In this document: positions 37,046 through 50,542 of the stretch, piece after piece
How the letters are laid out: every line of letters begins with the position of its first letter
How positions within the stretch are numbered: position 1 is the stretch's first letter
DNA from: Marchantia polymorpha subsp. ruderalis
Lineage: Eukaryota; Streptophyta; Marchantiopsida; Marchantiales; Marchantiaceae
Assembly (NCBI GenBank): GCA_037833965.1
Contig: AP031351.1
Coordinates: 3,732,501 to 3,796,500 of the forward strand
DNA length: 64,000 nucleotides
Direction of reading: 5' to 3'
Made by a program: the position numbers and the translations under genes
Notes under the pieces: generated by a model
Databases searched by the model: none
Seen by the model: the letters and a program-made list of their open reading frames with translations, nothing else
What the model was told of the DNA's origin: nothing

Positions 37046-39223
37046 TACTTTACCGGATGTGCTTGGTACGTCTTGAAACATTTAACACTAACTTACCAGT
37101 TAATTTGCAAAACTAGAGATTAATATTACGGTTTTTTTCCCAAAACATAAATATATAGGAATTTTCATTATATCTATGAAGCTAACGTTATATATCAATG
37201 AATTGCAATATCAATATATAGATTAACTTATAATCATTCTACATATAACAAAGGTTCAATCATAAATAAATATATTCAATTTTTTCATGTTAATATTGAA
37301 TTATTATGAAAAAAATTTTAACATGAATTTTTAATCACTAATTAAATATCATTAAAGGTTAAATAATCTTTTTTCAGGGAATGATTATTGTCAAAATATT
37401 TCATAAAATCAAATTTTTATAAATTATTCGGTAAATTATGAAATATATAAAAAATCTGTTGAATTTTTATGGTTATTATTATAAATGAATAAAACAAATA
37501 AATGTTTAAATTTCATGTCATACATAGATCTTACATATATTACTTCAAACATCATCCTATATACATTTGTTTTTAAAATAATGTCATCTTGAAGAAGAAA
37601 TAAATCATTTATTTATCAATCATTTATGTTTAATTAAATCATTCAATAATTTGTTTTTTTTTGTGTTTCATGACCTATACAAATTTTAGCTTAATACATA
37701 AAAACTAAGATGTAGCATCAATTATAGCAATTACGGATAGTTGTGTAGTTAGCGCAATTTGCATTAGACAATTAGTGACTAAAAAATACTAATAAATTCA
37801 AAGCTGAGGTTATAGATTTTGAATTAGTAAGTATAAGCTCTAAATTTTCAAGATTGCAATGTAGGTGTAGTTAGTTTCTATAACTTACTTTCGCATCTGT
37901 ATAAATGATGATGATATCATTTAACGATTTAATTAACATTTATGAGTATTATTATATACAATTTTATTATTTAATTAATAAAACATTTAAATGATGAGAA
38001 TATTATTTCAAGCATTAAATTATATACATTAGTCATTAAAATCATGTCATCTTGAACAAGTCACAAATCAAATGATATTTTGAATAATCATGTAATCATG
38101 AACTTCAAAATACAAAAATAATATATTTTATAAAATATTTAAAATTTAAAGAAATTTAGAAAATTTATACAAAAATATTTCTAATGATAATAATAAAAAA
38201 TAAAATATTAAATAGAAATCAAATCATGAAAATATCATTACCATAATATTATAATTACTTATGATTAAAATATTCATTAAAATGTAAGATTCAAATTTAT
38301 TGAAAAAAAATAAAAAATGAAATTTCATCCTTATGACTACTTGATTATCACGATATGAAGATTTTTTCAATTAAATCATTTGATAGATATATGGTAATAA
38401 AGTAATCATTTATATGTATTTTAATCATGCAATAAAATTATGATATACTGGATTTTATGACTTATAAAATTAGTAGTTTATTAGACAAGAACTAAAATAT
38501 AGCATCAATTATTGCAACTTGAAATGCTTTTGTGGTTAACATAGTGTGCATTAGATGTGTTGTTAGAATCAATAATGTTGTTAAAAAATTCATAGCTTGA
38601 GATGTAGATTTTGAATTAGGATTTTTTATGGTTGAATTTTCAATATTGAGTGTTTAAAATATTGAAAGTATGCTAAATTGGCTAGCAAGTGATCATGAAG
38701 TTTTTGAATCACAAAGTTGGTTTGTGTCAACTCTAATATGATTTTTTATTTGATGTATGCACAGTCACATCTTGATGAAAATGTTCTAAATAGAATAGAT
38801 TAATATGATAATCATATTTCATTTTTGTGATTATATATGTACTTTGATTTTTAATCTTAAAACAATACATGTTGTTATATTGTTTAGACATTTGATATGT
38901 CAAATGCATATGATTATTAATATTGATAAATTGATGTGTACTTTATGTCATGATTGATAAAATATTATTTAAAAAAAATATGCAGAAATATTTATGGATG
39001 CTAGAGTACAAACACTTTTAAAAAGATGCATGTATTTTCATCTCATAATGAGAATGATTAATTGTATAATTCAAAACTAGATAAAAAATGTGAAATTTAT
39101 TTTTATTTCACAAAAAAAATTATTTATTTTTTGAGAAAAAGCATTTTGTGTGAAATTTATGAAGATTGTAAACTTAGCAAAGCGACATCACATTTCTTTT
39201 AGCATTGGATATCTGTTGAGGTC
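37046..39223. other. AT-rich island with a diverged direct duplication
   Basis: No gene is recognised. The sequence at about 37629-37870 recurs in the same orientation at about 38402-38660, at visibly lower identity. Shared landmarks are AGCATCAATTAT, TGCATTAGA and TAGATTTTGAATTAG. The rest is AT-rich with poly-A/T runs. Confidence 0.55.
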
Positions 39224-39228
39224 TGTTG

Positions 39229-39277
<49 letters not shown>

Positions 39278-41898
39278 TACATACATATCCCCAAAGCTTC
39301 TACTTTGTACTGGTTGCATTCAAATGTCAATAAATTCTCTCACGTGTTTCAACCGTGGACATAGTACTCTGAAGGGTGAACCACGTTATATGTCTCTCGT
39401 CTATTTGTGCATGTGTCTTTTGATTTACCTGTGAAAAGTGGTATCAGAGCAAGTTTTTGGTTTGGAGTTAGGTTCGAAAGTCATGGTTTATGTGACAATT
39501 TTAAGGAGTGAAAAACTCGTGGAGTTCTTACAAGTTTATGATGAGTGAAAGTTTTTTGTGACAGTTTCCAAAAGTGTGACAGTTTTGGAAGTTCTATGAT
39601 ATTTAGGCTTTTTTTTTCAAACTTGATCGACAGGTTTTGTTTACGGTTTATTCTAAGTTGGGTTGTTATTAAACTAACAAACTGATCGTGATGGTTTGAA
39701 GTTTTTGTCTCTTTGTTTGTTGAGAGCTCCGAGTTCAAAGTGAGAAAGGCAGCAAGATGTCTGGGAGGATCAAAAACTTTCAAACAAGCTCCAATCAACA
39801 AGCTTGAGTGGAATGCTGCTATGGAGCAAGAGATGCAGTCAGTGATTGACAATAAGACTTGGGAGCTGCCTAGAGATCAGACACTTATTGACTCCAAGTG
39901 GATGTACAAGCTGAAGGACAATCCAGCAAGAGACGAGGCAAGAATCTTCAAAGCTAGGTTGATGGCTAGAGGTTTCACATTGGAGAAGTGTGTGAAGTAC
40001 AATAACGTTTTATCACTTATAGTGTATATGCTACAATTCGTCTATTCAGTGCACACTCCGCGATATTCAGTCTTGCTATTGATCAAATGGATGTGGTTAC
40101 AACCTTTCTCTATAGATAGTTAGAGGAGACATAAATTAGATTACCGGTTGGCTTTGAGGTCAAAGGCCAAGAGAGTTTGGTTTGTGGATTGCTGAAATCA
40201 TTGTATGGACATAAGCAAGCTCATAGATAGTAGTGAAACACGCAATTTGATGAGTTCATAAAGACACAAGATTTTTTTATGGAACGTGTATGATCCTTGT
40301 GTTTACATGAAGAAGATAAATGATGAGACGTTCAATGTCATCATTTTAATATTACACGTTGACAACATGTTCATCTTGACAAAGAATCAATTTGATGTTG
40401 ATGAATGCAAGAATAAGCTGAAGTATGCATTTAAGATGAAGTATTTAGGAGAGTCAAAAAGAATATTAGGCATGAATATTCAAAGGGATTTTGAACAAAA
40501 AAGATTATGATTGAGTCATGACAAGTATGTTAGTCGTATACTTGACTGGTTCAACATGGCCGAATCTAAAAAGTATGGACTTTTTTGGCAGTACATTTCA
40601 AACTCTCCGCAATTCAATGTACTACCGATGTTGTGGAGAAAAGAAGAATGTCATGTGCTCCTTATGAACAAACCGTAGGCAGACTCATGTATTTGATGGT
40701 GTTCACTAGGCCGTATATTGACTTTGCGATGGCAAAGATGAGCAAGTACATGTTGAAACCAGGAAAAGTTCACTTGGAAGTTATGAAATTGATTATGAGA
40801 TATTTGAAAAATAGTGTGGATTATGGCTTACTGTTTGATGATTGAGAAGACAATGTCAAATCCTTGTTTGATTACGTTGATGCTGACTACCGACAAGATT
40901 TAGACAAAAGTAGATCTACAACTAGGTATGTATTTAAACTTGGATGTGAAAGCATTAGTTGGAGGTCTACCTTGCAGCAATGCATAGCTCCATCAACAAC
41001 TTAAGCTAAGTATGTGACAAAGTAAGCTATTTGGCTGGATACGCTTATCATGAAAATGGGATTGACGCATGGCGTGATTATTATTCATTTTGATAACCAG
41101 ATTACTTTACATTTGAATGCGAACTAGATCATGAATAGTAGAGTGAAACACATTGACATCAGGTTCCATTTTATCACACAAGGAGTGTCTGATAAAACTT
41201 TAAAGCTAGTCAAGATTGAAAGTAAACTCATTCCAAGTGATGCTTTGACAAAAGTTAATCCTTTGAAGAGTTTCATGCGACACTGTGCTACCATGCAAGT
41301 TGTGCAAAGGGAGCACAAATAGAGTTTGCTAGCATAATTACTTCAGTTATCTCTTTATATATTTACTCTATCCTATGATGGCTACGGCTTAGTTCTAGTT
41401 AACTCTTCTGTAAAAAGCTAGCTTGTATTAAGTTTATTTCTTAAAATTTCCGCAAAGTAATTATATAGGTTACAACATCTCGATACTTTTATGCTCGTAG
41501 ATTCTCTAGCTAACTTTATGTTATTACTCTATCTTGTTATGGTTGCGGTTTAGTTTTAATTCTCTTGTGTAAAGGGGACATTGTGTTAGAAATTTGTCTA
41601 GATTTTACGGTAGAGTAATAATATAGGTTACAAAGATTATGATTTCCTTAACCTAAGTTAAGAAGTAAATTGTTGAAGTTAACTTTGATTAAGGAGTAAT
41701 CTCAAGTTCTAGCTATCTATAGCTAGTTTGGTTGTTGATGTTTGAAATGTATATATACTCAAGGCTTCTGCTTTGTACTGGTTGCATTCAGTTGTCAGTA
41801 GACTCTCTCGTGTGTTCCAGTCATGAATGTAGTACTTTGAAGTATGAACCACATTATATGTCTCTTGTCTACTTAAGCATGTGTCTTTTGATTTACCA
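39224..41898 (+). mobile_element. fossil Ty1/copia LTR retrotransposon with both LTRs
   Basis: Parts seen: 5' LTR about 39224-39430, containing an (AT)n(AC)n microsatellite at 39231-39277; a primer-binding site TGGTATCAGAGC at 39439-39450 matching initiator tRNA-Met; remains of reverse transcriptase and RNase H between about 39760 and 41320; a polypurine tract AAAGGGGACATTG ending at 41583; and a 3' LTR at 41584-41898. The comparable LTR parts are roughly 85% identical by eye, so the insertion is old. The copy is broken, with several breaks, and its interior is much shorter than in complete copia elements. No target-site duplication could be matched. Confidence 0.9.
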
Positions 41899-41984
41899 AT
41901 GAAAGTATCTTCATTCATAATGATATATGAAGTATAATCTAACTTTTTTCTTACTTTAAATAGTTTTATCATTATTAATCATAA

Positions 41985-42241
41985 TAATCTATTGGTGAGT
42001 CTATTGCAACAAAACCAGACGATAAAAATCAAACAAAAACATTTACTAGGAGATCATAACGTTCTCGTAGAGCTCTTGAAAGATTTGATGTATGTGCCAA
42101 CTCATAAGTTGTCAAAGATTGTGATTTCTTAGGATAAGGATAGTATGACGTTGATCTTGGAAGAAGATGAAATTTTTTTATACAGGCAAGCTCAAGCTTT
42201 GGTCAAGAAGCTTGAGTGAAATGTTGCTATAGAGCGGAAGA
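41985..42241 (+). mobile_element. second fossil Ty1/copia copy, left part (split by the gypsy insertion)
   Basis: The end of this segment (KLE-N/C-A-ME/AE-like sequence around 42205-42241) aligns with the first copia copy at about 39795-39833. The matching right part resumes at 53704, beyond the gypsy element, and a 5-bp target duplication TGAAA joins the two edges. The left limit is uncertain. The copy is old and broken. Confidence 0.75.
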
Positions 42242-45200
42242 TGAAATATAAACTAGTGTTTAGAGAGTAGTTCACTCGAAGATGGAAACATAAATTTTGA
42301 AGATGAAAGATACTAACAATGGTTTCACTCTTCCTTATATAGCTCTCACCAACAAGTATAAAGAAATAAGATCTTATTCCCACCATCCATTTCACTTCTA
42401 GTGGATGTATGACGTGGTTGATAACTCTAACAAGCACACAGGTTGCTAACGTGAAGCTTCACTAACACACATACTCTCTACATACCAAGCGAGCAAATAG
42501 TTGATGTGGCAACTATGACTAGTGCACGCTAAAGTATCTATATCAACATTTAGAGTTATCTCTATTTTTGTTCTAATTAACTAAACATAGTTACAAACCT
42601 CACTCCTTTTAAGACGCAACATCCTCGTTACACATACGTTCAAATTCTTGAACTATCAACGGTGCATTAGCTAGAATTCTAGAACTCTAGCTGGCTTTCA
42701 AGTTGATTCGTATGATAGATCTCATTTACATTGAATCAATACTTAACATTAGGATACTTATGGACTCAAATCCGTTTCTTGTGAATTTTTTCTACCTCAA
42801 ATTCCTCTTGATCAATTATCAAGGTTGGTATAAAAGATAACACTCGTTGATTTGTGAATTGTTTTGATCGTGGTACATGTTTTTGCAATCTTGGCACATG
42901 AAATACAAGATGTATTTTCATGTGTGACAGAAGCTCAAACTTGTATGACACTTCACCAACACGTTTCAATATCACAAAAGGTCCAATCAATATAGGGTTA
43001 CACTTTAATGTTTTTACAAGAGATAAATTTGTTATAGATAGCCAAATCAGATATCCAACCTGAAAAAGTAACTCCCAACGATGAGCATTAACATGATATT
43101 TTTGTTAATTGCTAACAATCAACAACTTCTTCTTTGCTTGGTGTAGCCCTCGGTGGATATGTTCCACGAACTTGTTGATCGTGGCTACCTTAGTTGAAAA
43201 CTCCTCTCCATTTGAAAACTTCATCAAACTTGATGAAATAATGAAATGAAATTCTATAAATGCATCCACTTTTGTGGATGCATTTACAAAATCGTTATAT
43301 TAAAATTTCACAAGAGATTAAGAGTAAGAATATACCATTCTTCTTGCTTCTCTAATATGAATGGCCGTAACATATCCTCTATTGTTCTATTGGCTTTCTG
43401 TGTTTGATCATGAGTATGAGGATGATAAGCTGTTGACATTGCTAATTTGGTTTGGAAAAACTAAACAAAGTTTTTGAAAACAAACTAGTGAAATGAGTAT
43501 CGTTATTAGTGATTAAAACTTTGCTTAATCCATGATTCACAACAACTAAAATCCAATTGTGCAAGTTGTGGAGCTTTCACTATGTTTGTGGTTGGTCTAA
43601 TGTAAATCATGTTGCTCAATCTGTACACAAAAATCATCACTGAATCATTTACTAACAAAGTTTTTGGTAACTCACATACAAGATCCATGATGATATGTTT
43701 CTATCGCTGTTTGGAAATAGAAATAATCTTTAATAAACCAGCTGGTTTTTGATATCTTGTCTTGTTGACAAACAACACAACTTCAAACGTAAACCTCCAC
43801 GTCTACCCGTAGTTTGAGTCAAAAATAAATTTGTTGTATGATCTTCAAGGTCTTTTTCACTTCCACATGACCTACAATGATTGTATAATGAAATCCATAT
43901 ACATTGTTTGTAGAACGCCAAACCTCTAGACTTCTATGTCCTTCCAGCTTGTAATGCCATCATGATCTCTTCATCCTCCTTTGTGGCATATATCATCTTG
44001 CTTGAATCTTCACTTTTGCAACATGATTCAAACAAGGCATGCGTGTTAGAACATCCGCAAGTTGCTTCTTGCCATCCACGTACACAATCTTTATGTTGAA
44101 GCATTGACACCACTCTATTCATCAAATTTCTTGTTTAGACATATTCTTTTGAGTTTTCAAATAAACCAAGGATTTATTATCGGTCTTCATCACAAACTCC
44201 TTATCGCCCAAATAATGCTTCTAGTGTTTTGTTATCAACACAATGAATAACTCCTTCCGTTCTGTCGTGTGATCAACTTTCAAGAGTAGAAAGCAACTGG
44301 ATGCCATCAATCCTCCCATTCTTGTTGAACTATGCCACCTACCGTTGTACTTGACGCGTCAATAGCCAATTTGATAGGACAGTTATGATTATACCATTTG
44401 AGGATGGATGCATGTAACAAAATATCTTTCAATGCTTGAAAAGCTAACATTGAGCTGTTCCGCATCTCCATATTTGACCTTTCCTTGACATGGAAGTCAA
44501 GGCCTTAGCTAGATGAGCAAAACCTTTCACAAATCTACGATAGAATCCTGTGAGCCCTAGAATACTCTTCAACTGAGTTTGATCCTTGATGCTATCTATT
44601 TCTAAATGACATCTATTCTCTCCCTCATCACTTGAAATCTTAAGATTGTAACACTATAACCCAAGTAATCTATTTTTGATTTGCCAAATTCATATTTTGA
44701 AGCTTTGACATACAATTGATTGTCTTTCAAAACTTGAAGTAATTCTCGTAAATGATCTCTATGATCACTCAAAGTTTTGCTATATACCAATATATTATTT
44801 AGAAAAACAATGACAGATTTATCTAGATAAGAACAAAAAATATCGTTCATCAATCCATGAACGTAGCTGGTGCATTAGTGAAACCATCATCACTAGATAC
44901 TCAAAGTGACCATACCTAGTACAAAAAGTTGTCTTGTGAATATTTTCATATGCAATTTAAATTTGTTTGTAATCGCCTCTCAAATCTAGCTTGATGAAGT
45001 ACTTTTCACCTTAAAGTTAATCAAATAAATTATCCATACGAGGTAATATATATATTTTTTTCACCATTTGTTGATTCAATTCTCCGGCAATTAATGCATT
45101 ATATCATGGATACATACTTCTTTTTCACAAAGAACATTAGAGCTTTCTAAGGCGAAACACTTCGTTGAATGAATCCCTTGCTCAACATCTCATGTACTTG

Positions 45201-46837
45201 AGCTTTGCATTCTTTCAATTCGTTTGGAGCCAAATGATATGTAGCTTTGCAAGTTGGTATATTTCCAAGTATCACTTCAATTTTGTGATCTACTTGGCTC
45301 TTTGATGGTAATTTTCTAGGTAGATCATCTGGAAAAACATCTTTATAATACATAAAAATGTTGTTCAAGGACTCGAGGATGTAAAGTTTGTCCGTGTACC
45401 TAATATCTCTTATAAATCCAAGTAAACATATATCATTTCTAGAATTGGATATTTTATCCATCACAAAGAGGGGTGAATTTCTATTATGAGATCTATATTT
45501 ATCTACATAGATCTTCCGACCACTACTTGTAATAATTTTTCTTCTCCAATCTACCTTTGGATTATATTGCTCATTCAAAATATGATATCATATCGAGCTT
45601 AACGAATTATTCTCCCTTCAATTCTCTCCTTGTATCTACCTATGGATAATTTTACACTCCGTGGTGATGTTTCTATCACTTCAGTTTACACGTTTGGCAA
45701 CTCAACTTCATTAATCACGTACTTCATTAACATCAAATCTAACTTCATAGCAACAATCCGTTATAGAAAATTTTCTATAGTCCAATATCAATTAGAACTT
45801 TCACCTTGTGTACTTCCATCAAATCATCAGTGACAATGAGTTGAGCTTGCTTCTTATTCCTTCCATGAGCTTCCAACCATTGACTTCTTACAATCTTGAC
45901 TTTTCTTCACTTTGTAGAACTAGTAAGGTCGCAAGACAAGTTTACTCGTGTTCTTTTTTTCCCAAAACTTTTTTCTCAACCTCTTCATACTTTATACTCT
46001 CCATGTTGTTGAACGATCGTTGTTGTAAGGACTGTTCTTCTTGTGATGCCGATTAAATTCGGAAAAACTTGGCAATGTGATCCATTCATCCACATGCTTA
46101 GCATTGACGATTGTCATAAATATTTACTCATCTCGAACCATTTGGCTATTTGTTTAACCGTCTAGAAAATTTGAATATCCTAGTCGCCGAATCTCAACTC
46201 CAAATCTTGGCGGTGATCCTTTTGTTGGTGCATGTGATAACCGGTTCCCACACAGTTCCAGTACTTGTACCAACAAACTAGACAAAAGATATAAAGTAAT
46301 ACTAGGCTATGTAGTATTAGGCTACAATTAGGTTAGTGTTGTACAATTAGGAATTACGTGTCCAGCGGAGTTTGTTAAGCTCAAATAGCACATAAAGGAC
46401 GATACTAATATATAGGGCGGTTGTGACAGAATCAACTGAAAGATTGAAATCTAGGGGAAGAAGGCCAAACGTACTATTAGAGTAGTATCAAAGGAAGCTT
46501 TTCCTGTGAGTTTTGTGAACAAATCACCTCACTGCCGGAGCCATCGGCTCAAGAAACTTAGTGGAACTTCGACATGTGTATTTCAGTTTAATGACTATGA
46601 TGTTTTTTTGTACCTTAGTGTGGTAACTCACTTTTTGTTTTTCGTCGGAATTAGAACATTTTTGATTAGTAAGTACCGTGGTAGCAGCTGTAAATAGTAA
46701 TCGGTACGCAAAGCCAGAGTAAAAAGAGGATAGAGGACAGTCAAGGGGTTTTGGGCTTAGGCCACAGTGGAACGCTTGGAATGGAACGGGCGGTTCACGC
46801 TGCAGGACTCGCTTCGAGCACCTTCGGCGGTAGATCA

Positions 46838-46969
46838 CTCATAACTTCCTCAATTCTTAACGCCTTGAGTTACTTAGGGTCTCGTTGGAAAGAGCTCGAC
46901 GCGCTCATTCTAACGAACCCAAGAAAGCCTGGAACGGATGAGGACTCAGGGAGTTGTGACTGTCGGAAG
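46838..46969 (+). repeat. module copy A of a dispersed ~130-160 bp repeat
   Basis: Shared landmarks with copies B to D are CTCATAAC, TTAGGGTCTCGTTGGAA, AAAGAGCTCGACGCGCTC, CCCAAGAA and a final GAGTTGTGAC-type segment. The central TCGTTGGAA / TTCTAACGA pair can form a stem-loop. Confidence 0.75.
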
Positions 46970-47071
46970 ATGCAAAGGAGAACGCCTACGGATAGGCGGA
47001 AGGAGTTCGTCGTCAGCAGAATATCCACCTTCGGCCCTAGATGTTCGCCTTCGGCGACGGACGTCTTCGGG

Positions 47072-47323
47072 TCAACTTCAAGTCGGGAAACTCGAGGTCG
47101 GAGAACTCGAGGTCGGAAAACTTGAGGTCGGAGAACTTGAGGTCGGCGAACTCGAGGTCAAAGAACTTCAAGTCAGCAAAGGCAAACTTGAGGTCGGCGA
47201 ACTCGAGGTCGGCGAACTTCAAGTCGGAGAACTCGAGGTCGGAGAACTTAAGGTCGGCGAACTCGAGGTCGGCGAACTTCAAGTCGGAAAACTTGAGGTC
47301 AGAGAACTCGGAGTCGGCGAAAC
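47072..47323 (+). repeat. 15-bp minisatellite, about 16 units
   Basis: The unit is a variant of GAACTCGAGGTCGGC (with AACTTCAAGTCGG and AACTTGAGGTCGG versions). One interruption (GCAAAGGCAAAC) lies near 47176. Because 15 is a multiple of three, all frames can stay open, giving pentapeptide repeats such as LEVGE on the plus strand and DLEFA-like repeats on the other. I take this as non-coding. Confidence 0.9.
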
Positions 47324-47395
47324 ATCGTGCGGGCGCCTTCGGCGATAACAGATAACAAGCCTTCGACAGTGTGACTTCGGCGAAGGATAAAACCC

Positions 47396-47557
47396 GCATA
47401 ACTCTTTCAACTCGTAACGGTTTGACTCAGTTAGGGTCTCGTTAGAAAGAGCTCGACGCGCTCGTTCCAACGAGCCCAAGAACTCTTGAAACGGATCAAG
47501 GATCTGTGAGTTATGGGTGTCGGAAGTGACTGTTACAAATAGGCAAAGGTGCGGAAG
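47396..47557 (+). repeat. module copy B of the dispersed repeat
   Basis: Begins CATAACTCTTTCAACTCG and contains AAAGAGCTCGACGCGCTCG followed by TTCCAACGAGCCCAAGAAC. It ends AGGCAAAGGTGCGGAAG, a tail shared with copy D. It lies about 560 bp from copy A. Confidence 0.8.
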
Positions 47558-47581
47558 TGCGTCTTCGGCGGTCAACGCCTT

Positions 47582-47649
47582 CGGAGAACTCGGAGTCGGC
47601 GAACTTGAGGTTGGCGAACTTCAAGTCGGCAAACTCGGAGTCGGCAAAC
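47582..47649 (+). repeat. second small block of the 15-bp minisatellite
   Basis: About four units (GAACTCGGAGTCGGC, GAACTTGAGGTTGGC, GAACTTCAAGTCGGC and AAACTCGGAGTCGGC) follow module copy B. Module plus minisatellite therefore occurs twice in succession. Confidence 0.85.
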
Positions 47650-50220
47650 CGGATGCGGTTCAGAGATCTTGCGGAGTCCATATCTTTGCGATGGACGGTC
47701 GGATGGATTTGAAATTTGGTGGGGCCGTTGATCTCAGTTGGCCACGCATGCCTGCAAATATTCAGCCTCAGATCTCGGATGTAAAGACGCTGGCGGCTCT
47801 GTACAGTAGGCTTAGGATTCAGATTTAGGGTTAGGGTTAGATTTAGGTTGTAAGTTAGAGGGGAAGGTAGCCGCCGACTCCTCAGGTGTAGGATCTGTTG
47901 CGGCTCGCACCCTAGCGGGTAGTGTAGTGTTAGTTAGGACCTTAGAAGGTATAAAGTAGTTCAAGGCGTTTTGCCCTGGGACTCTTCCAGTTTCGGAAGT
48001 GCAGATCAGGAACTCACTTTCTTGGCGTGTTTGTGCATTTTGGTCCTGGCACCACGTAGAGAAGCTGCAGCATAGCGAAGTTACCGTATGTTGTAGTTGA
48101 AGGCCTTCGGCTGAATGTTCAGAGCTAGCACCCGGTTAGAGACTTGAGTAGTGCGGATCTGCACCTGCGGGTGATTTCTGATGCTCAGAGCCGGCTGCGA
48201 GTTAGATACTTGAACAGTTCCCCCTTACTCCTTCGAGTGACATATCCTGATTGTACTCCTACGGGAAGTTTCCCCTGAATGCCAATGTGAAGTTTCATTA
48301 CTTCGTGTAAACCTTGGTTTGTAATTCAGGTTGTGTGTGTGTTACTGGATCGTGTTTTCAGTAAGTTCTCAGTCGGGTCTGCACTCCCTGCGTTTGGTGT
48401 GATAGTCGAGGGTGACGTCCACGGCGTATGTAGAGGCTTCGTTCCGAAGTGGGAAGTCCAGTCCGGGTACCCCCGCTAGTTCCTGGCGGAAGGGCAGTAA
48501 AAGCCGGAGTGGGAGGCACTACCTGCAGAACCTCTGAGTGAACTTGTGAGACACTTTCCTCCTGAAATCCGAAGCGGAGGTCCTGACCGACCTCCGAGTT
48601 GTGCTTTTTGCCAGTTTCAGGTGTGTGTGTGTGTGTTGAGTGACCACGCTGTACCGTGCATCCTCCGAGCATCCTCCGAGTTGAGATCCTCCTCCGAGTC
48701 GAGCCTCCGAGTCGAGCATTGCAGTATTTCTGGGAGTGACAGTCGCCTAGAATTCAAACTCTACAAAAGTCTGTTAAACGTGACACTTTTACTCTGTGTG
48801 TTGCCTCTGTCCCTGTGGGTTCGATCTTTTTACCACCATACTGCAGTTTTAGCCTTTGGTGGGTTATTACACTTAGTCCAGTAAACGATTAACGATGGGG
48901 CCCAATGTCGCACCCGGCTACTGGCTAAGGTTAGATAGAACTAGGATTTTGTCTGCCAGTTAGTCTTGAAGTATCCATAAGGAAGTTTACGGAAGGACTT
49001 GGAATTTTTGGTTCTCGATATGAAATTTTTGAATCTCAATCCAAAAATCATAGGCTCAAATCCAAGATTTTTCAGCACGACTTTGTGGATAAACATAGGT
49101 AGAAAATTAGTGTTTAGAGCCAAACGACTTAGTAGTTTAGTATCTTGTTTTCCGTGTGAAGTTCATGTACTTTCCAACAAGCAAAGAAAAGTGGTTCTTT
49201 CGTCACATGATGCAAGTCATGAGTCTAGCGGCAAGGTTCATTATGATATGATGCAATGTTGTAATTCTTCTACTTTGTTTATTCTCTTGTAGATAATTTC
49301 GGAGTAGAGCTGCTTGAGACCAGTAGCAGGAGATTGACGGAGCTGTTGGAGGCTGATGCAGGCAGGAGAACTTGTTTCGATCCGAAAGTCCGAAGTAGCA
49401 TGGAGGGGAGGAGACACACTGCGAGGTGTGCCTAGTGGTCTCTAGAGCTTGATTGATCAAGCTTCAAATTCTGAACTAAGGCCAAAATTTCCCCATCAAA
49501 GGAGCAAAAGCATGTGAGTAGGTCTAGAAGTTAATCTTGGAAAGATTCCTTGGAAATCACTTAGTAAATTAAGTACATCCTAGCCAAAATGTCGTTGTAG
49601 TTTGTATAGACTCTAAGTGACCGCGTCTAGGTCGGAAAACCACTTGGGCGATGTGAGAGTAGGTTAGGCGCATTTATCAAACTATCGTATAGCAGATTAG
49701 CAGATAGTGGGTGTCTAGTCACTTAAAACATACATGGCAGAGAGTGTACAATTACTAAAAATATATGTGGTGGAACCGGCCACTCTAAATCAACCGCTCA
49801 GTGGTCTCAACCAATCGTTTAAAACTTTGGCAAAAAGGTTTTAGTCATCTGAATCCGGAGCAATCCGATCAATGTAACACCCAAAAGGTACAACTTGCGG
49901 AAGTGTAGGAGAAGTTTCTATTGGGTTTAGAGAAAAACTATAGGTCTCTATGGAAACTAAACTGGAGCGGTTTGCTCTGGAGCACATTATGAGCACAAAA
50001 ATGCGCTCCCATGTCTTTGTAACCTTATGAGAGTTAAAATTTTGGATTTAAGCTCTTGAAAATTATGCTTGGGGTTTTCTGAAAGTTTTGGCAAGATTAG
50101 GAGTTGATGTAATGGCTAGTAGGCAAAGGTGCGGAAGGAGGCCTTCGGGGCAAGGTCTTCGGGCGAAGTGCCTTCGGTGAAGTCCCTTCGGGGAAAGGCC
50201 TTCGGCGAAAAAATGAAACC

Positions 50221-50360
50221 CTCATAACGTTTTCAATGTGTGACGCCTTGACTCAGTTAGTGTCTTGTTGAAAAGAGCTCGCAACGCTGGTTCCAACGAA
50301 ACCAAGAACTTTTGAAACGGATAAGGCGTCACTGAGTTATGAGCGTCGAAAGCGGCTGAC
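50221..50360 (+). repeat. module copy C of the dispersed repeat
   Basis: Begins CTCATAACGTTTTCAATG and contains GAAAAGAGCTCG and GGTTCCAACGAAACCAAG. It ends in GAGTTATGAGCGTCG. It is the most diverged copy. Confidence 0.75.
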
Positions 50361-50542
50361 ATGGTTAGGCGAAAGACCTTCGGCGATAACAAATAGAAAG
50401 GCCTTCGGCGATAACAGATAGAAGGTCCTTTGGCCCAAGGAGTTGCGAGTAGGAAGCCTGCGCTTAGGCGAGTTGCGTGTAGGCGAGTTGCGAGTAGGAA
50501 GCCTGTGCATAGGCAAACGCCTTCGGCGGAAGAGTAAAAAAG

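Noticed and set aside
46938-47399. Pentapeptide-repeat proteins (LEVGE on plus, DLEFA-like on minus)
   Set aside because: Produced in every frame by a 15-bp minisatellite, and no conserved flanking domain.
47824-47845. TTTAGGGTTAGGGTTAG, telomere-like run
   Set aside because: Only about two plant telomere units; too short to claim an interstitial telomere.
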